NCBI GenBank assembly: GCA_028706735.1
Contig: JAQTVS010000113.1
Span: 1 to 8,279 of the forward strand
Length of the DNA stretch: 8,279 nucleotides
Reading direction: 5' to 3'
DNA from: Thiomonas sp.
Lineage (GTDB): Bacteria > Pseudomonadota > Gammaproteobacteria > Burkholderiales > Burkholderiaceae_C
Numbering within the stretch: position 1 is the first letter of the stretch; the number at the start of each line of letters is the position of its first letter. The position numbers were made by a program, and so were the translations under genes. Positions 1-7,694 of the stretch are shown here, piece by piece. Under the pieces are notes generated by a model. The model saw nothing but the letters and a program-made list of their open reading frames with translations. It did not search any database and was not told the DNA's origin.

Positions 1-1
1 G

Positions 2-1024
2 GCGGGCGACCTGCCCGCCAACTGGGGCCAGACCGTGCAGACCCTGTACGCCAAGGCGCGCGAAGTCACCGCGGCGACCGCCACCCGCAAGTCCTCGCAG
101 ATCGCCCTGGACACCCTGGTGTCCGCGCTGCCCGGCCTGTTTGGCGGCTCGGCCGACCTGACCGGCTCCAACCTCACCGCGGTCAAGGCTTCGCTGTCGT
201 TCGAGAAGGCCGCACCCGGCACGGCGTTCAACTACCTGTCTTACGGCGTGCGCGAATTCGGCATGGTGGCCATGATGAACGGCATGGCGCTGCATGGCGG
301 CTTCCTGCCCTACGGCGGCACCTTCCTCATGTTCTCCGACTACTCGCGCAACGGTGTGCGCATGAGCGCGCTGATGAAGCAGCGCGTCATCCACGTCTTC
401 TCGCACGACTCCATCGGCCTGGGCGAAGACGGCCCGACCCACCAGCCCATCGAGCAGCCGTCCAGCCTGCGCCTCATCCCCAATCTGGACGTGTGGCGTC
501 CGGCTGACGTGCTCGAAACCGCCGTGGCCTGGAAGCACGCCATCGAGCGCAAGCACGGCCCCAGCGCCCTGCTGCTGTCGCGCCAGAACCTGGCCTCGAC
601 CCCGCACCCGGAAGATGCCGAGCGCACCATTTCGCGTGGCGGTTATGTGCTGTCCGAGGCGCAGGGCGGCAAGCCGCAGATCGTGCTGATCGCGACAGGC
701 TCGGAGGTGGAAATCGCCCTCAAGGCGCAAGGCATGCTGCAAGACAGCGGCGTGGCCACGCGCGTGGTGTCCATGCCCTGCACCAACGCCTTCGACCGCC
801 AGGACGCGGCCTACCGCAACGAGGTGCTGCCCGCAGGCTTGCCGCGCGTGGCCATCGAGGCGGGGCATCCCGACTTCTGGCACAAATACGTCGGCCTGAA
901 CGGCGGCATCGTCGGCATCGCCACCTTTGGCGAGTCCGCCCCCGCGCCGCAGCTCTACCAGCACTTCAAGGTGACCGCAGAGCATGCGGTCGCCGTGGCG
1001 AAGTCTGTGCTGCAAGCTGCCTGA
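2..1024 (+). CDS. tkt: Transketolase, C-terminal half (5' end outside window)
   Basis: Transketolase moves two-carbon ketol units between sugar phosphates using thiamine diphosphate. In the Calvin cycle it makes xylulose-5-P, erythrose-4-P and ribose-5-P in the cytoplasm. The reading frame is open from the first bases, so the gene starts upstream. About 340 residues are present, roughly half of the usual 660-680. The pyrimidine-binding domain begins near TRKSSQ, followed by GGSADLTGSN. The catalytic glutamate that activates the cofactor is in YGVREFGM (codon 254-256). The phosphate- and substrate-binding segment HDSIGLGEDGPTHQP follows, then LLLSRQNL with the phosphate-binding arginine. The C-terminal domain runs to a TGA at 1022. 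The ends and motifs are intact, with no frameshift. It heads a same-strand block of Calvin-cycle genes, with gph only 34 bases on, so it is probably the cbbT copy. I cannot say from this window whether another tkt exists. Confidence 0.97.
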   Translation, partial: AGDLPANWGQTVQTLYAKAREVTAATATRKSSQIALDTLVSALPGLFGGSADLTGSNLTAVKASLSFEKAAPGTAFNYLSYGVREFGMVAMMNGMALHGGFLPYGGTFLMFSDYSRNGVRMSALMKQRVIHVFSHDSIGLGEDGPTHQPIEQPSSLRLIPNLDVWRPADVLETAVAWKHAIERKHGPSALLLSRQNLASTPHPEDAERTISRGGYVLSEAQGGKPQIVLIATGSEVEIALKAQGMLQDSGVATRVVSMPCTNAFDRQDAAYRNEVLPAGLPRVAIEAGHPDFWHKYVGLNGGIVGIATFGESAPAPQLYQHFKVTAEHAVAVAKSVLQAA

Positions 1025-1058
1025 GTCTGGCCCGGCACACGACAGGATGACGCAAGCC

Positions 1059-2829
<1,771 letters not shown>

Positions 2830-2837
2830 TGTCGCCA

Positions 2838-2881
2838 ACCCCGCTGCCTTGACGAATCGTCAAAACACCCGTCAGCGGGGT
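2838..2881 (+). repeat. Nested inverted repeat between gap and pgk
   Basis: The outer arms ACCCCGCTG (2838-2846) and CAGCGGGGT (2873-2881) are perfect 9-bp complements. Inside them lies the 15-base palindrome TTGACGAATCGTCAA (2849-2863), with 7-bp arms around one base. In RNA this would fold as an inner 6-bp stem with an AAT loop, stacked on the outer stem with a right-hand bulge of about nine bases. It ends 9 bases before the pgk Shine-Dalgarno sequence. There is no T tract, so it is not a classical terminator. An RNA processing or stability element, a partial attenuator, or a DNA operator are all possible. Confidence 0.75.
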
Positions 2882-2901
2882 GCAGAACCGAGGAGAGACT
2901 G

Positions 2902-4107
2902 ATGCAAATTCTGACCTTTGAAGAAGTGTGCAAGCGCGGCTTCGCCCAGGACAAGCGCGTATTCATCCGCGCCGACCTGAACGTGCCGCTCAACGACAAG
3001 GGCGAGATCACCGAAGACACCCGCGTGCGCGCTTCCGTGCCCGCGGTGAAAATGGCGCTCGACGCCGGCGCCGGGGTGATGATCACCTCGCACCTGGGCC
3101 GTCCGACTGAAGGCGAGTTCAAGCCCGAAGATTCGCTGGCCCCCGTGGCCAAGCGCCTGAGCGAGCTGCTCGGCCAGCCGGTCAAGCTGCAGGCCAACTG
3201 GGTGGACGGCGGCTTCGATGTGCGTCCCGGCGACGTGGTCATGCTCGAAAACGCCCGCGTCAACAAGGGCGAGAAGAAGAATGACGACGCGCTGTCGCAA
3301 AAAATCGCCAAGCTCTGCGACATCTATGTGAACGACGCCTTCGGCACCGCCCACCGCGCCGAAGCGACCACCTACGGCATCGCCAAGTACGCGCCCATCG
3401 CCTGCGCGGGCCCGCTGCTGGCGGCTGAAATCGACGCCATCAGCCGCGCGCTGGAAAAGCCCGCACGCCCGCTGGTGGCCATCGTCGCGGGTTCCAAGGT
3501 GTCCACCAAGCTCACCATCCTGCAGGCATTGGCCGACAAGGTGGACGGCCTGATCGTGGGCGGCGGCATCGCCAACACCTTCATGCTGGCCGAGGGCCTG
3601 CCCATCGGCAAAAGCCTGGCCGAGCCCGATCTGCTGGACGAGGCACGCAAGGTCATCGCCAAGATGAAGGAACGCGGCGCCGAGGTGCCCATCCCCGAAG
3701 ATGTGGTGGTGGCCAAGCAGTTCAGCGCCACGGCCGAGGCCACCGTCAAGGACGCCAAGGATGTGGCCGAGGACGATCTGATCCTCGACATCGGTCCCAA
3801 GACCGCGGCCAAGCTGGCCGCCAAGCTCAAGACCGCTGGCACCATCGTCTGGAACGGCCCGGTGGGCGTGTTCGAGTTCGACGCCTTCGCTAATGGCACC
3901 AAGGTGCTGGCCGAGGCCATCGCCAGCAGCCCCGGCTTCTCCATCGCAGGCGGCGGCGACACCCTGGCGGCGATTGCCAAATATGGCATTTCAGACCGGA
4001 TCGGCTATATCTCCACCGGCGGCGGCGCCTTTCTGGAAATTCTCGAAGGCAAGCAGTTGCCCGCTTTCGAGATTCTGCAGCAGCGCGCCAAGCAGCCCCT
4101 GTCTTGA
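2902..4107 (+). CDS. pgk: Phosphoglycerate kinase
   Basis: This enzyme transfers phosphate between ATP and 3-phosphoglycerate. In the Calvin cycle it makes the 1,3-bisphosphoglycerate that Gap reduces. The 401-residue length matches bacterial Pgk. In the N-terminal, 3-PG-binding domain I see RADLNVPL (residues 24-31), [25 protein letters not shown] and [11 protein letters not shown]. In the C-terminal, nucleotide-binding domain I see [29 protein letters not shown] and [10 protein letters not shown], ending in [12 protein letters not shown] 2902 has AGGAG at 2891-2895, 6 bases upstream. The gene lies 72 bases after gap behind a nested inverted repeat, and 56 bases before fba. Many related species place pyruvate kinase between pgk and fba; none is present here, which fits a block serving CO2 fixation. 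No frameshift or missing catalytic residue is visible. Confidence 0.98.
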   Translation: MQILTFEEVCKRGFAQDKRVFIRADLNVPLNDKGEITEDTRVRASVPAVKMALDAGAGVMITSHLGRPTEGEFKPEDSLAPVAKRLSELLGQPVKLQANWVDGGFDVRPGDVVMLENARVNKGEKKNDDALSQKIAKLCDIYVNDAFGTAHRAEATTYGIAKYAPIACAGPLLAAEIDAISRALEKPARPLVAIVAGSKVSTKLTILQALADKVDGLIVGGGIANTFMLAEGLPIGKSLAEPDLLDEARKVIAKMKERGAEVPIPEDVVVAKQFSATAEATVKDAKDVAEDDLILDIGPKTAAKLAAKLKTAGTIVWNGPVGVFEFDAFANGTKVLAEAIASSPGFSIAGGGDTLAAIAKYGISDRIGYISTGGGAFLEILEGKQLPAFEILQQRAKQPLS

Positions 4108-4163
4108 TGTCTTGATTCCTGCAATTTCTCTGAACCTGTTCCCTTTCCTTTGAGGAGTCCGTC

Positions 4164-5228
4164 ATGGCCCTGATTTCCCTGCGTCAACTGCTTGACCACG
4201 CCGCCGAGCATTCCTACGGCGTTCCCGCCTTCAACGTCAACAACCTCGAACAGGTGCGCGCCATCATGGAAGCCGCGGACGAGACCAACTCGCCGGTCAT
4301 CCTGCAGGCCTCCGCAGGCGCCCGCAAATATGCTGGCGCGCCTTTCTTGCGCCACCTCATCGAGGCGGCCGTGGAAGAGTGGCCGCACATCCCGGTGGTC
4401 ATGCACCAAGACCACGGCACCAGCCCAGGCGTGTGCCAGCGCTCCATTCAGCTGGGCTTCAGCTCGGTGATGATGGATGGCTCGCTGGGCACCGACGGCA
4501 AGACGCCCACCACCTACGAATACAACGTTGACGTCACCCGTCGCACCGTGGAAATGTCGCACTCCTGCGGCGTCTCGGTCGAAGGTGAACTGGGCTGCCT
4601 GGGCTCGCTCGAAACCGGCATGGCCGGTGAGGAAGACGGCATCGGCGCCGAAGGCACGCTCGACCACAGCCAGCTGCTGACCGACCCGGAAGAGGCTGCC
4701 GACTTCGTCAAAAAGACGCACGTTGACGCGCTGGCCATCGCCATCGGCACCAGTCACGGCGCCTACAAGTTCACCCGCCCGCCCACCGGTGACATTCTGG
4801 CCATTGGCCGCATCAAGGAAATTCATGCCCGCATCCCCAACACCCATCTGGTGATGCACGGCTCCTCCTCGGTGCCGCAAGAGTGGCTCAAGATCATCAA
4901 CTCCTACGGTGGCGACATGGGCGAGACCTATGGCGTTCCTGTGGAAGAGATCGTCGAAGGCATCAAGCACGGCGTGCGCAAGGTCAACATCGACACCGAC
5001 CTGCGCATGGCCTCCACGGGCGCCACCCGCAAGTTCCTCGCCGAACACCCGAAAGAGTTCGATCCGCGCAAATTCCTCATCGCCTCCACCAAGGCCATGA
5101 GGGAGATCTGCAAGGCGCGCTACGAAGCCTTTGGCACCGCGGGCAATGCCTCCAAGATCAAGCCCATCACGCTCGATGCGATGGTGGCTCTGTACGAAAA
5201 GGGCGCGCTCGATCCCAAGATCAACTGA
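4164..5228 (+). CDS. fba: Class II fructose-1,6-bisphosphate aldolase (CbbA type)
   Basis: This zinc enzyme condenses dihydroxyacetone phosphate with glyceraldehyde-3-phosphate to fructose-1,6-bisphosphate. With erythrose-4-P the family can also make sedoheptulose-1,7-bisphosphate, so it can act twice in Calvin-cycle regeneration. The protein has 354 residues. N-terminal [10 protein letters not shown] is followed by HQDHG (residues 81-85), with catalytic aspartate D83 and zinc ligand H84. VEGELG contains E142; H198 in GTSHGAYKF and H232 in MHGSSS are the other metal-site histidines. [11 protein letters not shown] binds substrate phosphate. The length and the NIDTDLR and YEAFGTAG features match the longer CbbA-like branch found with cbb genes rather than the short GatY type. 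AGGAG (4153-4157) is 6 bases before ATG 4164. A strong hairpin 29 bases after the stop marks the likely end of this transcription unit. Confidence 0.97.
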   Translation: MALISLRQLLDHAAEHSYGVPAFNVNNLEQVRAIMEAADETNSPVILQASAGARKYAGAPFLRHLIEAAVEEWPHIPVVMHQDHGTSPGVCQRSIQLGFSSVMMDGSLGTDGKTPTTYEYNVDVTRRTVEMSHSCGVSVEGELGCLGSLETGMAGEEDGIGAEGTLDHSQLLTDPEEAADFVKKTHVDALAIAIGTSHGAYKFTRPPTGDILAIGRIKEIHARIPNTHLVMHGSSSVPQEWLKIINSYGGDMGETYGVPVEEIVEGIKHGVRKVNIDTDLRMASTGATRKFLAEHPKEFDPRKFLIASTKAMREICKARYEAFGTAGNASKIKPITLDAMVALYEKGALDPKIN

Positions 5229-5257
5229 TCTGTCCTCCAGCCTGAACAGGCCCTCAT

Positions 5258-5287
5258 CGACAACCCCGGCCTCTGCCGGGGTTGTCG
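5258..5287 (+). terminator. Hairpin terminator candidate after fba
   Basis: A perfect 13-bp stem, CGACAACCCCGGC (5258-5270) with GCCGGGGTTGTCG (5275-5287), closes a CTCT loop. It starts 29 bases after the fba stop. Only a poor T-rich stretch (TCTGTG) follows, so it may terminate incompletely, or mainly protect the 3' end of the upstream mRNA, leaving some read-through into the next gene pair. Confidence 0.75.
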
Positions 5288-5331
5288 TCTGTGCATTGCA
5301 CTCCTCAACAACCGAGCAAAGGAGTTTTGCC

Positions 5332-5889
5332 ATGGCCGCAACCGCCGATCCCTTGCAGCGCGGATTTCCCGCACCCGACTTCCATCTTCCCGGCGTCGAT
5401 GGGCGCAGCTATGCGCTGGCTGAACTGCGCGGCCCCAAGGGGCTGCTGGTGATGTTCATCTGCAATCACTGCCCGTATGTGCAGGCCGTGGCCGACCGCA
5501 TGGTGCGCGACGCCCGTGAACTGCGCGCACTGGGCGTGCATGCCGTGGCGATCAGCAGCAACGACGTGGCCGCCTACCCCGAAGACTCCTTCGACAACAT
5601 GAAGGAATTCGCCGCGCGGCACGGCTTCGGCTTTCCCTACCTGTATGACGAAACGCAGGCCGTGGCCAAGGCCTACGGCGCAGTGTGCACGCCCGATTTT
5701 TTCGGCTTCAACGCCGATTTGAAGCTGCAGTACCGCGGCCAGCTCGACGCCTCGCGCAAGCAGGCCGCAGCGCCCGATGCGCGCCGCGATTTGTTCGAGG
5801 CCATGAAGCAGATCGCCGAAACCGGCGCGGGCCCCGAGGAGCAATACCCCAGCATCGGCTGTTCGATCAAGTGGAAGGACGGGGAATGA
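5332..5889 (+). CDS. Thioredoxin/peroxiredoxin-fold protein with CNHC motif
   Basis: The 185-residue protein belongs to the AhpC/TSA-thioredoxin fold, in the subgroup marked by an ICNHCPYV signature. APDFHLPGVDG (residues 14-24) is the usual first segment. The redox motif CNHC (C44, C47) follows the second strand. VAISSND and YPEDSFDNM come next, and CTPDFF (C119-P121) carries the cis-proline. The end SIGCSIKWK (C177) is a family hallmark. No signal peptide or membrane segment is visible, so it should be cytoplasmic. It is probably a thiol-disulfide oxidoreductase or peroxidase-like protein; its substrate is unknown. ATG 5332 has AAAGGAG (5318-5324) 7 bases upstream; the frame is open further up but not conserved there. 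The stop overlaps the start of cbbY in ATGA. This coupling suggests a shared role with the Calvin-cycle phosphatase, which is inference. Confidence 0.9.
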   Translation: MAATADPLQRGFPAPDFHLPGVDGRSYALAELRGPKGLLVMFICNHCPYVQAVADRMVRDARELRALGVHAVAISSNDVAAYPEDSFDNMKEFAARHGFGFPYLYDETQAVAKAYGAVCTPDFFGFNADLKLQYRGQLDASRKQAAAPDARRDLFEAMKQIAETGAGPEEQYPSIGCSIKWKDGE

Positions 5890-6644
5890 ACGCACTCCAA
5901 GCCCTGATTTTCGACGTGGACGGCACCCTGGCCGAAACCGAGCGCGACGGCCACCGCATCGCCTTCAATCAGGCGTTCGCCGACGCTGGCCTGGGCTGGA
6001 ATTGGGACGTGCCGACCTACGGCCGCCTGCTCGCCATCACCGGTGGCAAGGAGCGCATGCTGTCCTATTGGCAGGAGATCGATCCGCAGGCGGCGGCGCG
6101 CCCTGAAGCGGCCGGGCTGATCGCCGAACTGCACCGCCGCAAGACCGCGCACTATGTGCGTCTGGTGGCCGAAGGCGGCATCGGCCTGCGCCCCGGCGTG
6201 CGTCGGCTGCTGGAACAGGCGCGAGGCGCCGGGCTGCGCCTGGCCATTGCCACCACCACCACGCCAGATAACGTCGAAGCCCTGATCCATGCCACGCTGG
6301 GTGCTGGCGGCATGAACTGGTTCGAGGCCGTGGGCGCAGGCGATGCGGTGCCGCGCAAAAAGCCCGATCCCGGCATCTACGCCTGGGTGCTGGAGCGCAT
6401 GGCGCTGGTGCCGGAGCAATGCCTGGCGTTCGAAGACTCCACCAACGGCCTGCGCGCGGCGCACGGCGCCGGGCTGCGCACCGTGGTCACCACCGGCGCT
6501 TACACCCATCACGAAGACTTCGACGGCGCGCTGGCCTGGCTCGACGGTTTGGGCGAGGCGGGCGCTCCCGCTACGGGGCGCATCGGCAGCCAGCCTTGGT
6601 CAGGTGTGGTCGGGTTGAGCGAGCTGCGGCAGTGGGCTTACTGA
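5886..6644 (+). CDS. cbbY: HAD phosphatase CbbY, probable xylulose-1,5-bisphosphate phosphatase
   Basis: CbbY of Rhodobacter sphaeroides dephosphorylates xylulose-1,5-bisphosphate, a misfire product that inhibits RuBisCO, to xylulose-5-phosphate. The 252-residue protein here has the CbbY form of each motif: LIFDVDGTLAETE (D10, D12), ITGGKERM in the cap (residues 51-58), IATTTTPDN (motif II), VPRKKPDPGIY (motif III, K158/K159) and AFEDSTNGLRAA (E183, D184). FDVDGTLAETE, TGGKER and TTTPDN distinguish it from the Gph upstream. The tail after residue 222 looks variable. The start is ATG 5886 with GGAAGGA (5873-5879) 6 bases upstream; it overlaps the preceding stop by four bases. Upstream in-frame sequence is a shadow of the redox gene. 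It probably shares an mRNA with that gene and, by read-through, with the cbb block. Confidence 0.93.
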   Translation: MNALQALIFDVDGTLAETERDGHRIAFNQAFADAGLGWNWDVPTYGRLLAITGGKERMLSYWQEIDPQAAARPEAAGLIAELHRRKTAHYVRLVAEGGIGLRPGVRRLLEQARGAGLRLAIATTTTPDNVEALIHATLGAGGMNWFEAVGAGDAVPRKKPDPGIYAWVLERMALVPEQCLAFEDSTNGLRAAHGAGLRTVVTTGAYTHHEDFDGALAWLDGLGEAGAPATGRIGSQPWSGVVGLSELRQWAY

Positions 6645-6664
6645 ATCTGGGTTGAACCCAGATT
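6644..6664. repeat. Palindrome at the cbbY stop codon
   Basis: AATCTGGGTT (6644-6653) and AACCCAGATT (6655-6664) are perfect 10-bp complements around one G. The left arm starts at the last base of the cbbY stop. As RNA it gives an 8-bp stem with a TTGAA loop. No T run follows. It may be a 3'-end stabiliser, a Rho-assisted terminator on either strand, or a protein site. Confidence 0.6.
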
Positions 6665-6725
6665 GCCCATCAGTCTGTCCTTCGCTTCTATGCAGGCGCT
6701 GGCGGGCGCGAAGCGCTGGGCCAAA

Positions 6726-6805
6726 CCCTCCCCACCCTAGCCCTCCCCACAAGTGGAGAGGGAGTCTTTTTGCACCTCCTCCACTTGTGGGGGAGGCCGG
6801 GAGGG
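6726..6805. repeat. C/G-rich interrupted palindrome, dispersed intergenic repeat type
   Basis: The left part is C-rich and the right part G-rich. CCACAAGTGGA (6747-6757) pairs perfectly with TCCACTTGTGG (6780-6790). The stem extends outward through CCTCC (6742-6746) against GGGGAGG with one bulged G. Outer arms CCCTCCC (6726-6732) and GGGAGGG (6799-6805) also pair. Translated, it gives the PPLVGEAGRG string that is familiar as a spurious product of dispersed intergenic repeats in many Proteobacteria. It lies between two convergent genes. Copy number in this genome cannot be judged from one window. Confidence 0.7.
6741..6771 (+). terminator. Rho-independent-like terminator inside the intergenic repeat
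   Basis: CCCTC (6741-6745) pairs with GAGGG (6758-6762). CCA (6747-6749) pairs with TGG (6754-6756) across one C-A mismatch, leaving a CAAG loop. T5 at 6767-6771 follows closely. This would end + strand transcripts from cbbY. The same bases can instead join the larger stem with 6780-6796, so the two folds compete. Confidence 0.5.
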
Positions 6806-6860
6806 GGATGCACGGCCTGCCGCGCCATCATCCCGTGATCTGGTGAAAATCCGGCCCGGC

Positions 6861-6875
6861 AACAACGCCGTTGTT
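6861..6875 (-). terminator. Weak hairpin at the end of the - strand secreted-protein gene
   Basis: AACAAC (6861-6866) and GTTGTT (6870-6875) form a 6-bp stem with a 3-base loop; the right arm meets the - strand stop codon (6875-6877). On the - strand a TTTT run follows at 6850-6847 after GC-rich sequence. The distance and the A/T-rich stem make this a weak candidate. Confidence 0.25.
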
Positions 6876-7543
6876 CAGCCGACCACGCTGAGCGACATCG
6901 GCGGCAACAAAATGCCTTGCGCATCCTGCGTGCCCAAGGCGCGGCGCAGATGCTCGACCTTGGGTGGCTGTGCTGCTGCCCCCGGTTCGGTGTATTGATC
7001 CAGCCGCGCGGTCTTGCTCACCCAGGTTCCCAGATTGACCCGCACCGCCTGTGCGCTGCGGTTGACGATCAGCACCCGCCCGCCCTTGGGGCCGATGAAG
7101 CCGGCGCCGGTGACCTGCTCAGGCGCACCGGGAAAGTCGAGCTTGACCAGATTGCTGGCTTGTTCCGCAGCCCGGCTCCATGCCGCGGCGAGCGGGCTGG
7201 GCGCGGGGCACAACATGGCCATCGGCAAGATCGCCTGCTTCTCCGGCACCGTCACCTGATTGAGGTTGATCAGCAAGGCCGCAGAGGCCTCGAGCTGCGC
7301 GCGCCAGGCGGGCGCAGCGATCTTCACGCCGTGGCAGTTGACCTGCAGCGCGGGCAGCAGTTGCGCGGGCAGCACGCGCATCACATCATCCGGGCCTGCG
7401 AAGCTGGGCACGTTGTCGGTTATGGGCGCTGGCGCGGCCTGCGCGAAGGCAGCGGGCAGCAGGGCGGCAGCCGACAGGCCGAGTGCGGCCAGGGTGTGGC
7501 TCAGTCGGCCAGAGTAGGGGGAGCGAGGCGGGAAAAAGGGCAT
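6875..7543 (-). CDS. Secreted protein of unknown function
   Basis: I do not recognise this 222-residue protein. Its N-terminus reads as a signal peptide: basic residues R7 and R13, a hydrophobic stretch at about residues 17-35 (LAALGLSAAALLPAAF), and an AQA cleavage site with cutting likely after A36. It should therefore be periplasmic or exported. The mature part has two cysteines (C70, C112) that could form a disulfide. It has a helical middle with AAAWSRAAEQ, then a beta-rich end with RVLIVNRSAQAVRVNL and a final LPPMSLSVV. That ending resembles the closing beta-sandwich strands of some glycoside hydrolases, but no catalytic domain fits in this length, so the likeness is only suggestive. 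The start ATG (7543-7541) has no clear Shine-Dalgarno sequence. The gene lies 151 bases downstream of holA on the same strand, behind a tandem-repeat stretch. Codon usage favours G/C at third positions, like its neighbours. Confidence 0.75.
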   Translation of the reverse strand: MPFFPPRSPYSGRLSHTLAALGLSAAALLPAAFAQAAPAPITDNVPSFAGPDDVMRVLPAQLLPALQVNCHGVKIAAPAWRAQLEASAALLINLNQVTVPEKQAILPMAMLCPAPSPLAAAWSRAAEQASNLVKLDFPGAPEQVTGAGFIGPKGGRVLIVNRSAQAVRVNLGTWVSKTARLDQYTEPGAAAQPPKVEHLRRALGTQDAQGILLPPMSLSVVG

Positions 7544-7558
7544 GACGTTTCGGTGAGA

Positions 7559-7618
7559 AAGGCTGCAAAAAAGGCCGCGAATAAGACCGCGAATAAGACC
7601 GCGAAGAATGAGGCGAAG
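7559..7618. repeat. Five imperfect 12-bp tandem repeats upstream of the secreted-protein gene
   Basis: Successive 12-base units on + are AAGGCTGCAAAA, AAGGCCGCGAAT, AAGACCGCGAAT, AAGACCGCGAAG and AATGAGGCGAAG. Units 2-4 differ by one or two bases; units 1 and 5 are degenerate. The array lies in the 151-base gap between holA and the secreted-protein gene, ending 15 bases before that gene's start codon. The period is a multiple of three, so it stays in frame when translated: Lys/Ala/Asn-rich on + and Phe/Ala/Leu-rich on -. A role as leader, binding-site array or remnant coding sequence is undecided. Confidence 0.8.
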
Positions 7619-7694
7619 CGTGTCGGACTTTGCTCAGAGCCGGGCAAGGCCGCAGAGTTCACAAGCCCGCAACTCGCGGTCTTGAGGAATGCAC

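Noticed and set aside
2849..2877. TTGACG as a -35 promoter element for pgk
   Set aside because: No -10-like hexamer is found 16-18 bases downstream, and TTGACG is fully explained as one arm of the palindrome.
4005..5333. Long - strand open frame (442 codons) antisense to fba and the pgk end
   Set aside because: It is complementary to a fully conserved aldolase and crosses three features, with no recognisable domain and no Shine-Dalgarno context.
6652..6846. Small + strand open frame ending in PPLVGEAGRG-type sequence
   Set aside because: This is the well-known spurious translation of a C/G-rich intergenic palindrome, not a protein.
7501..7662. Possible - strand 53-residue small membrane protein (GTG start) spanning the repeats
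   Set aside because: The hydrophobic stretch comes entirely from the tandem repeats. There is no Shine-Dalgarno sequence, and it overlaps the start of the secreted-protein gene in another frame.
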